A stretch of DNA of 64,000 nt, from NCBI RefSeq assembly GCF_020520425.1, contig NC_079488.1:20772247-20836246 (forward strand), read 5' to 3'. The stretch comes from Spinacia oleracea. Taxonomy: Eukaryota > Streptophyta > Magnoliopsida > Caryophyllales > Amaranthaceae. The notes under the pieces are model-generated. The model was given only the letters and a program-made list of their open reading frames with translations, was not told the origin of the DNA and made no database searches. Below, piece by piece: positions 12,686-25,187 of this stretch (positions are counted from its first letter, which is position 1; every line of letters begins with the position of its first letter). A program made the position numbers and the translations under genes.

Positions 12686-12689
12686 CACT

Positions 12690-12840
12690 ACTACAGAAAT
12701 AGCCTTTAATAGCGTTTATTTAATAGCGCTTTTATCTCTTTCGCTATCAAAAGATTAAAAAATATCATATGATAGCGCTTATTAGATAAGCGCTATTATA
12801 TTTCGATTCTTTCACAAGGCTTCTACACAAAACGCTGTAA
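12690..12840. repeat. Left subterminal repeats of the large CACTA element
   Basis: Several copies of TAATAGCG, ATAGCGCTT and AAGCGCTATTA occur in direct and inverted order; one pair (about 12773-12797) forms an inverted repeat around a short spacer. The right end (24930-25175) has the same motif as AACAGCGCTTC, AAGCGCTATTAAAGG and AAGCGCTGTTAAATGC. Such arrays are a hallmark of CACTA ends. Confidence 0.8.
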
Positions 12841-13153
12841 AAGATACTTTTTTTTTTAAAAAAAAAAAGCCAAAACAAAAACTAGAAAAAAGAACCGCCT
12901 AAAACAAAATCTTTCCCACGTTTCTTTCTTTTACTCTGCAAAAACCAAAAACCTCAAACCTAAGACTCCACAGACGGAGAAATCTACCACAATCCTCTAC
13001 GCGGCAGCTATTCACGGTGGTGGAGATTTAGGTGGCGACGTTATCTTTTCCCGGTGGCGCTTCTTCCGTCGGAGTTTGAATTTCAAGGTAATCTCCCTTT
13101 TTTTTTGCGAGATTCTATTAATATATGTTGTGTTGTTCTTATTTTGCGTTTTT

Positions 13154-13510
13154 ATTGTCAATTATTTGTATTGAATTGGGTTTTTGGGGGAGAGGTTTGA
13201 ATTCAGTTAGAATTGGTTTGATTATGGGTTTTGTGTTTTGTTCCTCTGAATTGGTAGACTAGCGCATATTTAGTTTGGATTTGGGTTCTGATTCTTTCTT
13301 TTGATAATGATTCTTTCATTATTTGATTTCATGATTATTGTCAATTATTTGTATTGAATTGGTTTTTTGGGGGAGAGGTTTGAATTCAGTTAGAATTGGG
13401 TTGATTATGGGTTTTGTGTTTTGTTCCTCTGAATTGGTAGACTAGCGCATATTTATTTTGGATTTGGGTTCTGATTCTCTGTTTGATAATGGTTTCATTC
13501 ATTATTTGAT
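13154..13510 (+). repeat. Tandem duplication of about 180 bp in the CACTA leader
   Basis: The block starting ATTGTCAATTATTTGTATTG at about 13154 recurs at about 13336 with few changes, including the GGGGGAGAGGTTTGAATTC and GGTAGACTAGCGCATATTTA segments. It lies downstream of a possible leader exon (splice donor GGTAATC at about 13089) and is probably an intron of the transposase transcript. Confidence 0.75.
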
Positions 13511-13519
13511 TTCATGATT

Positions 13520-15136
13520 GCGCTGGAATTGCGTTTCTGCTAAATTTTCTTTTCATGAAACTAGCGCAGAAAAATTCATGTATTTTCTTTTGTTCCTCTG
13601 AATTTTCTTTTGTTCGTCTGAATTACTATAAAAATTCATGTTTAGTTAGGTTTAAGAAAATGTCATGTTGATGCTTTATCACGTTAGTGGTTAGTTCAAC
13701 CAGTAGAGTTTAATTAGAATTATAGTTGATCATATGTTACCTATCAAATCAGTGAAGCTGAAAAAATACATACGAACCAACAGATTCCTGAGTGACATAG
13801 TCAGTAGGATCAAATGTCTGATAATCACCTAGTCTATTCCGAACTTGGATATCTTCACCTATTGTTCTTTCTTCTAATTTTGGTTCATGTAGCTTCTTCT
13901 TTACAACTCCCTCTGCTTGCCCTGGTGTGTTGGTGAGCTGCTGTAAATTATGCATTAGAGAAATTACATTATTCAAATTTGAACTTACAATGTTAGAATT
14001 TTCCATACTACATTATTCTGCACACACTCACAATTATTAGCTAATTCACTTGGTATAGTTTCTGGAATGTTTTAAGTGACAGAGTGAACAAATCCATACA
14101 AAGGATATGAATATTAGGCTATTAGCTAACTCACTTGGTAGAGTTTCTGGAATGTTTTACCTAAGATGATGTGGGATTTGAAAGCGGACTATCTCAGTAA
14201 CCTTATATGCTGCACCCCCCCCCCCCCCCCCCCCTCCCTCCTTTTCACTCAAATTCTGTTTGGATAGGAGTAAAACATTTTGAACTGAGTTTTTATTTTC
14301 TAAAGAATGTACATGATGAAAATCAGTTTTTATTCCCCATCTTCTTATGTATGTGTTCCTTGCTAGCAAAATCAGAAATAATTGAGAGGATGAGGAAAGT
14401 AAGTTAGGGACGGGGATGAAAATGTGGAAAACTATTTTGAATACAAAACAAATTCGTTTCACCTTGACATATAATACAGGGGAAAATGGGAAATCTAGTC
14501 TTGGCTTGCTCTTATTCCTTAAGCTTCTGTATGATCTTACTTACGAGGATTTTCATTAGTCACATACTCACAGTTAACATCATATGGTATTACTATTCTT
14601 TCATATTCAGACATATCATCATCTTAATCTCATCTTTTATTTCTGTTGCTGAGACTAGAATTTCAACCTGTTGTTATGCATTAGCCGTTTTATGTCTAAG
14701 TCATCGATCCCAAGGATAACATCAGCATTCTCGTGTGTAAATAACACCTGCAGTTATTCAGATATTCCCAATTCAAAACATAACAACATTTTAGGAAGTG
14801 GCTAAAATGGAATCTTACGATTTACAGAAATATTCAAAGTGAGTTAAAGAAATATATTTCTGCATTCGGCAACAAAGACCTGATAGCTGATTCTGGAGTA
14901 GATCAACTACAAATTATTACATGTAGTGTGCATTTGATTGTTTTGTTAGTTAATGCTAATCTGTTATGCTATGATTGTGTTGTTCTACTTGTTATGGTAA
15001 TCTGTCAGCTTGTTTATCCTAATATGTCAGCTTGTTTATGCCAATGTATTCTGCTGTGATTGTGGTGTTATACTTTTTTATGCTAATATGTTCTTCTGCT
15101 ATCATTACACTTTTTTTTAAAAATATCATAACAGTT
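13520..15136 (+). other. CACTA leader region without a convincing gene
   Basis: It holds AT-rich sequence, a poly-C run (about 14214-14234) and a minus-strand frame at 13749-14006 that matches no family I know. It ends with a pyrimidine-rich stretch and an acceptor (AACAG at about 15130-15134) just before the transposase ATG. It reads as promoter, 5' UTR and intron sequence of the TNP2 gene. Confidence 0.5.
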
Positions 15137-18100
15137 ATGGATCGAAAATGGATGCATGCTAAGCGATGTAGTGATGATTATGAGCTAGGAGTAGAGGATT
15201 TTATTTCATTTGCAGTTGAACATTCGGAGGATGAGAATAATATTTTGTGTCCATGTGTTGAATGCAATAACATGGTTCGACTTGGTGTTGAAGTTATAAG
15301 AGATCATCTTATTACTAAGGGTATTAATCAACTATATAAGTGTTGGTTAAGCCACGGTGAAGTTTTAGGGGATGCTTCTTCTAACGTAGATACTGGTATG
15401 GGATTTGATACTTGGATGGAAGACGAGACACACGAAGAACTTACGTTTGATGATGACGGGGTAGAAGAAATGATTAATGCCTTACAAGAAAGCATTCAAG
15501 ATTGTCCAGAGATGTTGGGTAACTTGTCTAGTGATGCAAAGAAACCATTGTATTCTGGATGTTCTAAATTTAGTAGATTATCTGGTGTGCTAAAACTGCT
15601 TAGCATTAAGGCGAGTAATGGCGTGACCGATAAATGCTTTACTGAGTTCATGGAAGCATTCCATGAGATTCTTCCCGAGGGAAACTTGCTTCCTTCTCGC
15701 ACTTATGATGCTAAAAAGATGCTAACCTCAATTGGCTTGAGTTACGAGAGAATTCACGCTTGTCCAAATGATTGCATCTTGTATCGAAAAGAATATGCCT
15801 CATTAGAGAGTTGCTCCGAGTGTAGTGTTTCTAGATATAAGATAAATAAGGTGCCTGCCAAAGTCATGTGGTACTTTCCAATAATACCAAGATTCAGACG
15901 TCTTTTCAGTGTTCCAGTAGAGGCAAAGAATTTGACATGGCATGCGGATTCAGATGGAAGGGAGAAAGATGGTATGTTGAGACACCCTGCCGATTCTCCA
16001 CAATGGGTCAAGATTGACAAAGACTTCCCTGATTTCGGAGCTGAACCTAGAAATTTGCGACTTGCCCTTGCAACTGATGGCATGAACCCTCATGATAATC
16101 AACGTAGCACTCATAGCATATGGCCGGTAATTTTAATGATATATAATCTTCCTCCGGCTTTGTGTATGAAGCGGAAGTATATGATGTTATCTACATTGAT
16201 TTCGGGCCCAAAGCAACCAGGCCATGATATTGATGTTTATTTAGCACCATTAGTTGAAGATTTAAAGTTGTTGTGGGAGTCAGGTGTAGAGGTGTTTGAT
16301 GCTCACCGTAAAGAAAATTTCAATTTAAAAGCCATGCTATTTGGCACTATTAATGACTTTCCGGCATATGGTAATCTCTCAGGATATAGTGTCAAAGGTT
16401 ATAACGCTTGCCCTATATGTGATGAGAACACATCCTCGATTATAATACCTAACTCTAACAAGATTGTGTACATGGCAAATCGAAAGGGGCTTCCTGTGAA
16501 GCATCGTTACCGAAAGTGGAAAAAGGTTTTTAATGGTAAGTGCGAAGAAGGTAAATTTCCTATTCCTTTGTCTGGGGATCAGATATTTAAGAAAGTGCAA
16601 GGGTTGAATGTGAAACATGGAAAACTAAATGCCAACCAACTCCCTAGTAAGGGCTATAAGAAAGAGTCAGTTTTTTTTGGTCTTCCATACTGGAAGAACT
16701 TGTATGTTAGGCACTTTCTTGATGTGATGCATATTGAGAAGAATATTTGTGAAAGTTTGGTTGGTACACTCCTTAATATGCCCGACAAGAGTAAAGACGG
16801 GGAAAATGCGAGAAATGATTTAGCGCACTTGAAAATTAGAAAAGAATTGCATCCTGTAAAGAAGAAAGGAAGTCGTACCTATCTCCCACCGGCATGCTAC
16901 ACTCTTAGTAGGAAAGAAAAAAAGGTGCTTTGTGAGTCTTTACATGGAATTAAGGTTCCAGAGGGATATTCTTCTAACATTAAAAATCTTGTCTCAATGA
17001 AAGACCTAAAGTTGATAGGTATGAAATCTCATGACTATCACATTCTCATGGAGCATCTATTACCAGTGGCTATTCGCTCCATTTTACCAGATCATGTTCG
17101 AGATGCAATCACCAAACTTTGTATTTTCTTCAGTGAGATATGTAGCAAGGAGATTGACCCGTCGAAGTTGACTAGCTTGCAAAGTGGCATTATTATTACT
17201 TTATGCCAATTGGAGATGTATTTTCCGCCTTCCTTTTTCGACATAATGGTCCATTTAACTGTCCACTTGGTTAGAGAAATCCAACTGTGTGGGCCTGCTT
17301 ATTTAAGATACATGTACCCTGTCGAGAGATACATGAAGATTTTGAAGGATTATGTTATGAATGGAAGTCGACCAGAAGGTTGCATTGCTGAGCGCTACGT
17401 GCTAGAAGAAGCCATTGAACATTGTAGTCAATTTCTTTCTTCGCTTGAAGCTGTAGGGATTCCAAAGCCTAGATATTCGGGAGGGATAGAAGGGAAGGGG
17501 ATTATGGGATGCAAAGTGTTAACTATATCCCATGACATGTTGAACCAGGCACACTTGTATGTTTTACACAATAGTACCGAGGTTGATTCGTATGTGGAGA
17601 GACACATGGATATTTTGAGGGCCCAGTATCGAGGTAAGAATGAGAAATGGATCACCGATAAGCATAATTCCACCTTCATTGAATGGTTACAAGTTCAAGT
17701 TGTAAAGGAACTAGATAAGTCACCATCTAGCATTTCTGATAGATTGAAGTGGTTGTCTCGAGGTCCTCGTAGGGATGTATTATCATATTCTGGCTATCAA
17801 ATTAATGGTTATACATTTTGCACAAAGGATAGAGACAAAGAGATAACAAATCAAAATAGTGGTGTGACTATTGTGGCAGAAGCTATGCATATCTCCAGTA
17901 CAAGACAAAAATCCAATATATGCAAAAATGTCTTATTATGGGGTAATTGATCATATATGGGAATTGGATTACAGTGCTTTTAGACTTCCTATATTCTGTT
18001 GTAGATGGGTTGATAACAATAGTGGTGTTAGACTTGAGAAAAGACATGGGTTCACACTTATTGACCTTAACAGAACGGGTAGTAAAGATGATCTGTTCAT

Positions 18101-18386
18101 ATTGGCAAGTCAAGCAAAACAAGTCTTTTATGCAACTGATCCAGCTAACAATAGATGGTCTTTTGTTTTATCAACAAATAAACGCCATCCCTTTCAGATT
18201 CATGAAATAGATGATATGGAGGATGCTTCTTTCATGTGTCCATCAGGCCCTCCCAACGATCTAGCCGATGATCAAGCCCCCGAAGATGAGTTATATGTGC
18301 GCAATGATCACACAGAGGGGATGTGGATAGATGATGATGATTCTGAACCTTCTAATACAAGTAAACAGAAGAAAAGAAAACATTGA
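15137..18386 (+). pseudogene. CACTA transposase, TNP2 type (one frameshift)
   Basis: This DDE-type transposase catalyses cut-and-paste movement of the element in the nucleus. The chosen start, MDRKWM, opens the transposase-associated domain (Cys-rich CPCVECNN, about residue 40). The TNP2 core runs from about residue 150 to 550 and includes YWKNLYVRHFLDVMHIEKN. A DUF4218-like region follows (PPACYTLSRKEK to YMYPVERYMKILK). The C-terminal DUF4216-like domain (MSYYGVIDHIWELDY to GMWIDDDD) is in another frame. The break lies near 17890-17930, where one frame reads SSTRQK and the other QDKNPI, which suggests loss of two bases. An upstream in-frame ATG at 15032 is rejected because the codons before 15137 look like intron. 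Otherwise it is full length, about 1080 codons. Confidence 0.88.
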
Positions 18387-18419
18387 GATGGTTTCTTATG
18401 TTAGAAATGAAAACTCAAA

Positions 18420-18680
18420 CTACTTTACTGGTCTGCTGATCTTGCTACTGATCCTGCACATTCTGACTACTAATTAAATATTGATCTACTGATCTTGCTA
18501 CTTATCAATAGTATTTTGATGCTCTAAATATGTATCTACTGATTTGGTTCTAATCTGTTGCTTTTCCCATCTTTTTCATACTGATCAACTGATCTGCTCT
18601 AAATGCTGATTAAATACTGATCTACTGATCTTGCTACTAATCAATACTGATGTACTGATTTTTCACCGGTATTTGTTTCT
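18420..18680 (+). repeat. Low-complexity TACTGATCTACTGATCTTGC repeats between the two CACTA genes
   Basis: Variants of CTACTGATCTTGCTACT and AATACTGATCTACTGATC recur about six times in the spacer after the transposase stop. The spacer to 19102 also holds a hairpin (GAGTCGATA...TATCGTGACTC, 18893-18917) and no gene. Confidence 0.6.
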
Positions 18681-19102
18681 TAAGTGAACTACTGCCAGAT
18701 TCTATCAAAATATTGCCTGCGTTACTCTAATACGGGTGCTTGCATACTTAAAAACCTACTTAAGTTCTTAATTGTACACATTCGTGCACTTGTTGATGCT
18801 AGTCAGTTGAGTCCTTGTTCTGAATTGAGATTATTGTTCTTCATTCGCTAGCAGTGGTATACTGAAACTTGAAACAGATTGATGTTTCTGATGAGTCGAT
18901 ACTTTTTATCGTGACTCTATGAGGAATTAGGGTTAAGGGATCAATTATTCTTGTTGTTATCCTCTTGTTTAGAAAATCAGAACAGTGGGAAACAACACAA
19001 ACTTCAAAACCTATGGACTCCGGCACGCTGCAACACTTTTATTTATTTTGATAACCTGACCTTTTTGTACTTACATTAAGTGTCACTTGTTTTCTCAGAT
19101 CA

Positions 19103-22100
19103 ATGGCTTCTTCACAGCAGCATACCACTGAATTTGTTCCCCTCCCAAAGAAAGGAAAAGAAGAAAAAGGTCGTGGAGCCACTAGAATGAGTAAAGTTGT
19201 TCGAGCAAGGAATAAGGGGCTCAAATTTCAGATTAATTGGAACATCAATGATTTACCAATTGGTAAACACAGTGTACCTATGATGAGTTATTGGGGAACT
19301 AGCATCCGCACTAATGTCCCAATTACTCTTAAGACATGGAAAAGTGTTCCTCAACGTTTGCTAGATTCTCTGTTTGAAGATGTTGCGGTAATAATATCAT
19401 TAGTACATTTTGTTAAATAACTATTCTTTATATGATGGTGAACATCGACATTGATTAATTTTATTCTTTACTTCTTAGATAACATATAACATTGACCCCA
19501 AGAAGAAAAAATGGATGTTGAAAAAAGCTAATGCTGCTTGGACGAACTTCAAATCCGATCTCACAAGAAATTGGATTTGGACACCGCAAATGGAAATACG
19601 TACAGCTCCACCAAAGAAATACAATTTTATCAAGCCAAATGATTGGAAAGAGTTTGTTCAAAGTCGACTTACAAAAGAATGGGCGGTATGTTCTTTCTAT
19701 ACTCGTTAAAAGATTTACAGAAGAATGAGTGTTTCATTACTACTAGGTTAATAAACCAAATGCATAATCATTAAGCATGTTGTTCGATAGAAAATGGAAA
19801 AGCTGCTGCAGATTGTGATAGTTGTAGTGTAGGATTGCACAGAGAGTCACAGGAACACCTAAAGCACAGCAAACAAAAAGCAAATGGAACCAATTCAGTA
19901 TCAATTCAGAACTCCCTGATGTGGCTTTTCTTCTACATCTTGTTTTGTGTATTCCTTATAATTAAGTAATGTACATTTTACAAGAGAATAATGAATTAAA
20001 ATTAATTAATCAAGAGAACTGTACAGGCAGAAAGTTAGATTAAAAGTCTGGAAATAAAAACGGTGTAGGCTAATGTCAAGTTGAAGAAAAACACCAAAAG
20101 TAATGAGCTAAATCTGGAAAAAATTAACCTGGAAAATACCTTACAATCAGTGCCACATTGTTTGGTTGTCAATTCTCTTCTCGTTGTACTTTGTGCATCT
20201 GACAATGCCAAAAATGCAACTGAATTATTCAGTTTCTCGCAAAGAACTTTGCACTGCTCTTGCAGTAAAGAGGTATCCGTGTTGAATGTTCGATGACCAT
20301 CTACAGCCATTCTTCTCCAGAACATATCATTTATTACTTGATCTGTAGCATTATTTGATAATAATAAGTACCTGATCTGTAGCCTTATTTCAGCACTGCT
20401 AAACAGATCTTGACCTATTTTTGTTTATCAGGAGAAGAGTGCAGCCGCAAAGAAGTCTGCAGGGGGACATTTATATCATCAAAAGCGTGCTCGTAGAGGA
20501 TATGCTCGATTTGAGCAAGATGTGGTAAATGAATTTTGAGTATTTCTATGTTTAAATTGATATAAAATGTATCCTAGAAAGGTCACAATTTTAATTTCTT
20601 GTAGATCGAAGAGATGGCTAAGAAACGCATTTATGTATCATCGGTTAGTCGAGCTCAACTGTGGAAATTAATGAGGATCGACAACAAAGGGAATATTCAG
20701 GAAGGGGCTAAAGAAGTTGCTAAGCGCATAGTATGAGTTTGATATGGAGTGATATCTGATTTGTTATATAATAATATGTTTATCAATGTAATAAATTTCT
20801 TTGTAACTTTGTTTCTTATGAATGCTGTAGGATTATTTTATGCATCAAGCTGAAAAAGGAGAGATTGAAGACACGGGTAGGCTAGATGTATTTTCTAAGG
20901 CCTTGGAGGAGAAACGATATGGTGGTCGTGTGAGAGGGGTTGGAGTTGGAGTGACAAATACAGATTATTTTGGAGCGATAACAAGTAGAAAAGAGTATAT
21001 GGATCAAGTGACAAAATTGTGCTCACGGGTTAAAATCTTGGAGCGGGAAATAAAGGATATGAAGAGCAGAAAGCCTAAGGGAAGAAAGAATCATTCGGTG
21101 GAGGAGGAGGAAGACGAGGAGGAGGAGGAGAAAGACGAGGAGGAGGAGGAGGAGGAGGAGAAAGACGAGGAGGAGGAGGACGATGAAATGGACGTCGAGG
21201 AGGAGAATCTTGATGGCTTAATGTTCGATCACATTCGGGACACGCCTAAGGCTAGTTCTCCTGAGGTAAATAGATTAAATATTTTCATTGAACCATGTGC
21301 CTATGTCAATTCCGTTTCTTTGACTGATTTAGTTGGCTTCCTAATAAGACTTTGGTTCCATTTCTTTGACTGACGCATACCTTAAAAATCTGATTGGACA
21401 AGGAAACTCCATTATGATCAGGACACACAACAATATAGATTAAAAGTTTCTCATATATAAGTTCTCATATACTTATGGTATTAGATTAAAAGTTTCTCAA
21501 CAGATGAGCAGCAGCATACTGCAGTCAGCAGCAGCGTACTGCAGTCAGCAATATCACCTGACTCGTTCTATTTTTGCTGGTTCTTATGCTCTCTAATTCA
21601 GTTTAAGTGCTTTCCTTTGAACAACTAACATGACAAAGTTTAATTTATAGGAGAATGTCGAAGTTTTGAAGCTAGATCACATTGGGGACGCAACTACAAA
21701 ACAAGATATTTGTATTATTCCCGAGGTAAATAGATTGAACCAAATAATTCTGATTTGAAAAAACAATCTGCCACATTCTCGTGATTTCTGAATTAATTTA
21801 GATAAAGAAACATGACTAATGCGATTTCCATTGACGTTGATGCTGTGAATTTGTAACTCATTTGTTGACTCTTGTAGGGTTTAACTCCTTGCAAATTAGC
21901 ATTGTCCAATCCTCGGTATCGAGTGGTTGCTACGGGGAATGCTCACAACTTCAAAACTGGCACAGTGATGCATCTACTACCAATACCATCAGGATATGCA
22001 CGAGTTTGTATCAGCTATTCTACGGAGATGGACACTCCTTTGCCCGTGCCGCTTGAAGGAGAAGCTGTAACCATCGGAGAAGCTATAGGGACCCTTGTTT

Positions 22101-24668
22101 TCTGGCCTATAGAACTTATTGTTCTAGATACGGCGGTAAAAATTATTTCTACATGTGTATTATTTATGGTTTTTAACATTGTTTATGAACGACGATTGTG
22201 TTACTTATAGGCGGAAATTTCTTCAAAAGATAATGACAAACAAGTAGAATCCATCAAAACTCCAACATCGTCAACAGGAGAATCTCACAAGGTAGACGAC
22301 GGTTGTGAGGAAAATGTAGATGTGGCTACCCTTCCAGAATGCCTTTTTATGTTCCATATCTGTGTTTCGAAGATGGAACGTAACGAACAAATTAAAATGC
22401 CAATTCACATTGGAGTAACAACACAAAGCAAGAACATCTTTCTTGGTAGGAAAGAAATCTTCCGTCTCCTTGCACAGAAAGAACTTGAACTGCCCCATAT
22501 ATTGACATATATGTCGTAAGTATATATTCCTTTTTGTTTCATTTCCTTGAAATTAACTTATCCGTTTGAATTTTGAAATCTAGGGAATTGTTACATCTTC
22601 TTTCTAATAGTCCTTAATATACATATTTTTCCTTGAAAATTTATAGGAAGTTATATGATCGATGTTGTTTGACTGGATGCTCTGCTTTGTTTGGGTTTTT
22701 ATGCCCATCGGGGATATCCCTCTTTACCGAATTTAAAAAAGGGGAGTCGAAGAAGGTAAAAGAGTGCAAAAGAAGTCGGACGCAATATATTGTAGACACA
22801 CTAAAAGAAATGGCGGCTAAAGGAAAAATCTTCATTGCTCCATATAATGCTCAGTATAATATCTTTCACTCACTTATATTTAAATGTTTGCGTATTGAGA
22901 ATCTTTCTCCTATGACTTAAAATTTGATATCTTGGTTCGTAGGTTTCATTGGGTTTTGTGCGTTATTGATCCTTACAATAACACAGTATATTACTTGGAT
23001 TATTTTCGTACTCTTGAATTCATAGGAAACGAAAACGGCATCATTGGGGATTTACTTGAAATCGTTAACACGTAAGTGAGTTTAATTAACAACCATTGCT
23101 TGTCTTTAATTAAATTTTTATATGATAATTAACTAATGGTCTTGTCTTAATTTTTGTTTCCCTTTAGAGCACTTCTCCAATTTCGAAGTGACAGGGAGCT
23201 TGCCACAAAGTTAAAGATGACCACAAAATGGATAAAAATATAAGTAAGCATTTTATATATTATTTTATTAGCTCGAGCTGAAAATGTATGGAATATTTAC
23301 AGACCTGTGGTTTATTTTGTAGTGTCCTTGCCAAGAAGATTACATAGATTGTGGATATTATGTGATGAGATTCATGAAGGAGATAATCTCACACAAGCGA
23401 CTTCAAATTCCTGAAGAAGTAAGTCTTATTTCTGCTGAACCTTTTTGTTTTGCAAATCTGAACTTAGTGTTGCTGTGTATTTTCCGGACACTGCAAAGAT
23501 TAGCTGAACTTAATATGTTGGAGTGTATGGGTGCGTTATATTTTGAAACAGGGGAAGGAAAGTCTAGTTGCTGTGGGGGACTAATTTGTTGGAGTGTATG
23601 GGTGCGTTATACTAAAGGTCATATACATAATTGTCCATGCTTTTAGTAGAAGCAGTCTTTAATTGCATCGTTTTCTGACAAATCTCATCCTTTAACTAGA
23701 TCATTTAAGTATAGAAGTAGTTTAGTGGTCTGAAATTTTTGGAGTCTAGTGTTGACAGTCCTGCTTATACTTCTACTGCTGTTGACTGTCCTGCTTCTTG
23801 TCCTGCTGCTGTGTTTGTTGATCAGCAACTGTCTAGCCATTGAATCAGCAACTCTGTTTGTTGATCGAGCTTCATAAATCAGACTAGTTCCTGTAAGTTA
23901 TTTATAGGAATGCATAAGATATGAGAGAGTAGCATAGGCAGACTGTGACTGAGTACTCAAGATAGTAATCTGATTTAGTAATCTGGCCATACTAAATCTG
24001 ATGTCTCATATAATCTGACCATATATTCCCTTTTCTAGCTGCTTCATAAATCCTCATAAATCCCCAAAATGTACAGCAGAATCGTACAATAATAGCCAAG
24101 ACAACCTGAGACTTGCTGCTGACCATATATTCCCTTTGCTAGCTGCTAGTTGTTAATTATTTCAGACTGGCTGCTAGAAATGCCATAGAAGCTGGTAGTT
24201 GTTAATGATTTCAGACTGGCTGCTAGAAATGCCAAGGAAGAAACATTGCAGAGTGAAATGGTTATGGAATTTTTCAATCCCATATTTAGTATGCAAGTGT
24301 TTGTAACTGGAAAATCAATATCTTGGATGAGCATTGGGTGTAACATTTTAAACAATTGTGTGGCTTGTATAGGTCACTTTGAGATAGGTTTGATACAAAT
24401 TCACCTAATACAACCAACCTATGTTAAGTGATAATCTATTCCTATAATGTGAAGTTTAGATTTTTTTTTCCATATATGGCACTTATTGTTTATTGTAATA
24501 CTAATTCTTACGGGTTTTTTCCCATCTATATATGTATGAATATCTTATACCCCTATTGTTTCGCAGTACTTTTCAGATTGTCAGTTTCCAAGTTATGACA
24601 CGGAGCAGATTGACGAAGTAAGAGTTGAGTGGGTGCGCCATGTTGTTCAACAAATGTATAATGGCTAG
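19103..24668 (+). pseudogene. CACTA second gene: TNPA-like protein with DUF8039-like and Ulp1/C48 protease domains
   Basis: I read 13 exons with GT-AG junctions in phase: 19103-19387, 19479-19685, 20432-20524, 20605-20730, 20831-21265, 21651-21725, 21878-22135, 22211-22515, 22647-22853, 22943-23071, 23168-23243, 23323-23418 and 24567-24668, together 797 codons plus stop. The N-part has a basic stretch and a Transposase_24-like region. An acidic Glu/Asp run follows (about 21100-21220), then a DUF8039-like block (CKLALSNPRYRVVATG, SGYARV). The C-part resembles the Ulp1 SUMO-protease fold: FHWVLCVIDPYNN with its His, VYYLDYF with its Asp, and CPCQEDYIDCGYYVMRF with Gln and catalytic Cys. One in-frame TAA (23241-23243) ends exon 11 just before the Gln/Cys exon, so this copy is probably inactive. 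The protein likely binds the subterminal repeats; the protease role is unknown. Confidence 0.8.
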
Positions 24669-24929
24669 GTTACGTTGAATGAACCAACAAACATACAACT
24701 TTATTAATTAATGTATTTTGCGTAGTTTAATGTTTAGAATTTTATTTGTGACCTATGTAATCTGTTTTATTAGGATGACTTGTAAAAATTCTTTCCATTG
24801 AGGTTTGGGAATTAATATTCAACTATTCACTACTCTTCAATATATGGTTTTATTTTGCGGAAAAAAATGAAATGCTTTTCAGGTAGGCAGCGATATTATA
24901 AATAATTAAAAAAAATTAAACAAAACTTT

Positions 24930-25175
24930 AACAGCGCTTCTTAACATCCGCTATTAGAAAATAATTTGAAAGATGGCGCCAAATCTTCAACAGCGTTTCT
25001 TTAATAGCGTTTATAATGTGCTATGAAAGAAACATTTGAATTATCCTAGATGTTACATATGACAGCGCTTTTGAAAAGCGCTATTAAAGGTACCTTTTAC
25101 TTTTAATAGCGAAGCCATCAACAGCGCTTCAAGAAGCGCTGTTAAATGCATTATTAAGCGCTGTTAAATGCAATT
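24930..25175. repeat. Right subterminal repeats of the large CACTA element
   Basis: At least eight copies of AACAGCGCTTC, AATAGCG, AAGCGCTATTA and AAGCGCTGTTAAATGC in both orientations lie within 250 bp of the right terminus, mirroring the left end. Confidence 0.8.
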
Positions 25176-25187
25176 TCTGTCGTAGTG

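Larger units (their letters stand above)
12686..25187 (+). mobile_element. CACTA (En/Spm-type) DNA transposon, 12.5 kb, near-complete
   Basis: The termini are CACTACTACAGAAAT and ATTTCTGTCGTAGTG, which pair as 15-bp inverted repeats with one mismatch. The 3-bp target duplication CTT is present on both sides (12683-12685 and 25188-25190) within copia C gag. Subterminal regions (12695-12840 and 24930-25175) carry many copies of AGCGCTATTA or AACAGCGCTT motifs in both orientations, the expected binding sites of the element's own protein. It encodes a TNP2 transposase (15137-18386) and a second spliced gene (19103-24668). One frameshift and one stop suggest recently lost activity. Confidence 0.92.

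Noticed and set aside
13749..14006. 85-codon minus-strand frame, possibly a captured host gene piece
   Set aside because: Splice-like borders exist (AG|CAGCTC), but no family is recognised and it lies in a CACTA leader; insufficient support.
15032..15136. Upstream in-frame extension of the TNP2 transposase
   Set aside because: Hydrophobic, low-complexity codons followed by a pyrimidine-rich tract and AACAG acceptor look like intron; MDRKWM is the conserved start.
18885..18935. Hammerhead-like core CTGATGAG followed by a stem (GAGTC...GACTC)
   Set aside because: After the stem the sequence reads TATGAGGAAT, not the required GAAA, and no matching flanking helices are evident; it is kept only as a hairpin in the CACTA spacer.
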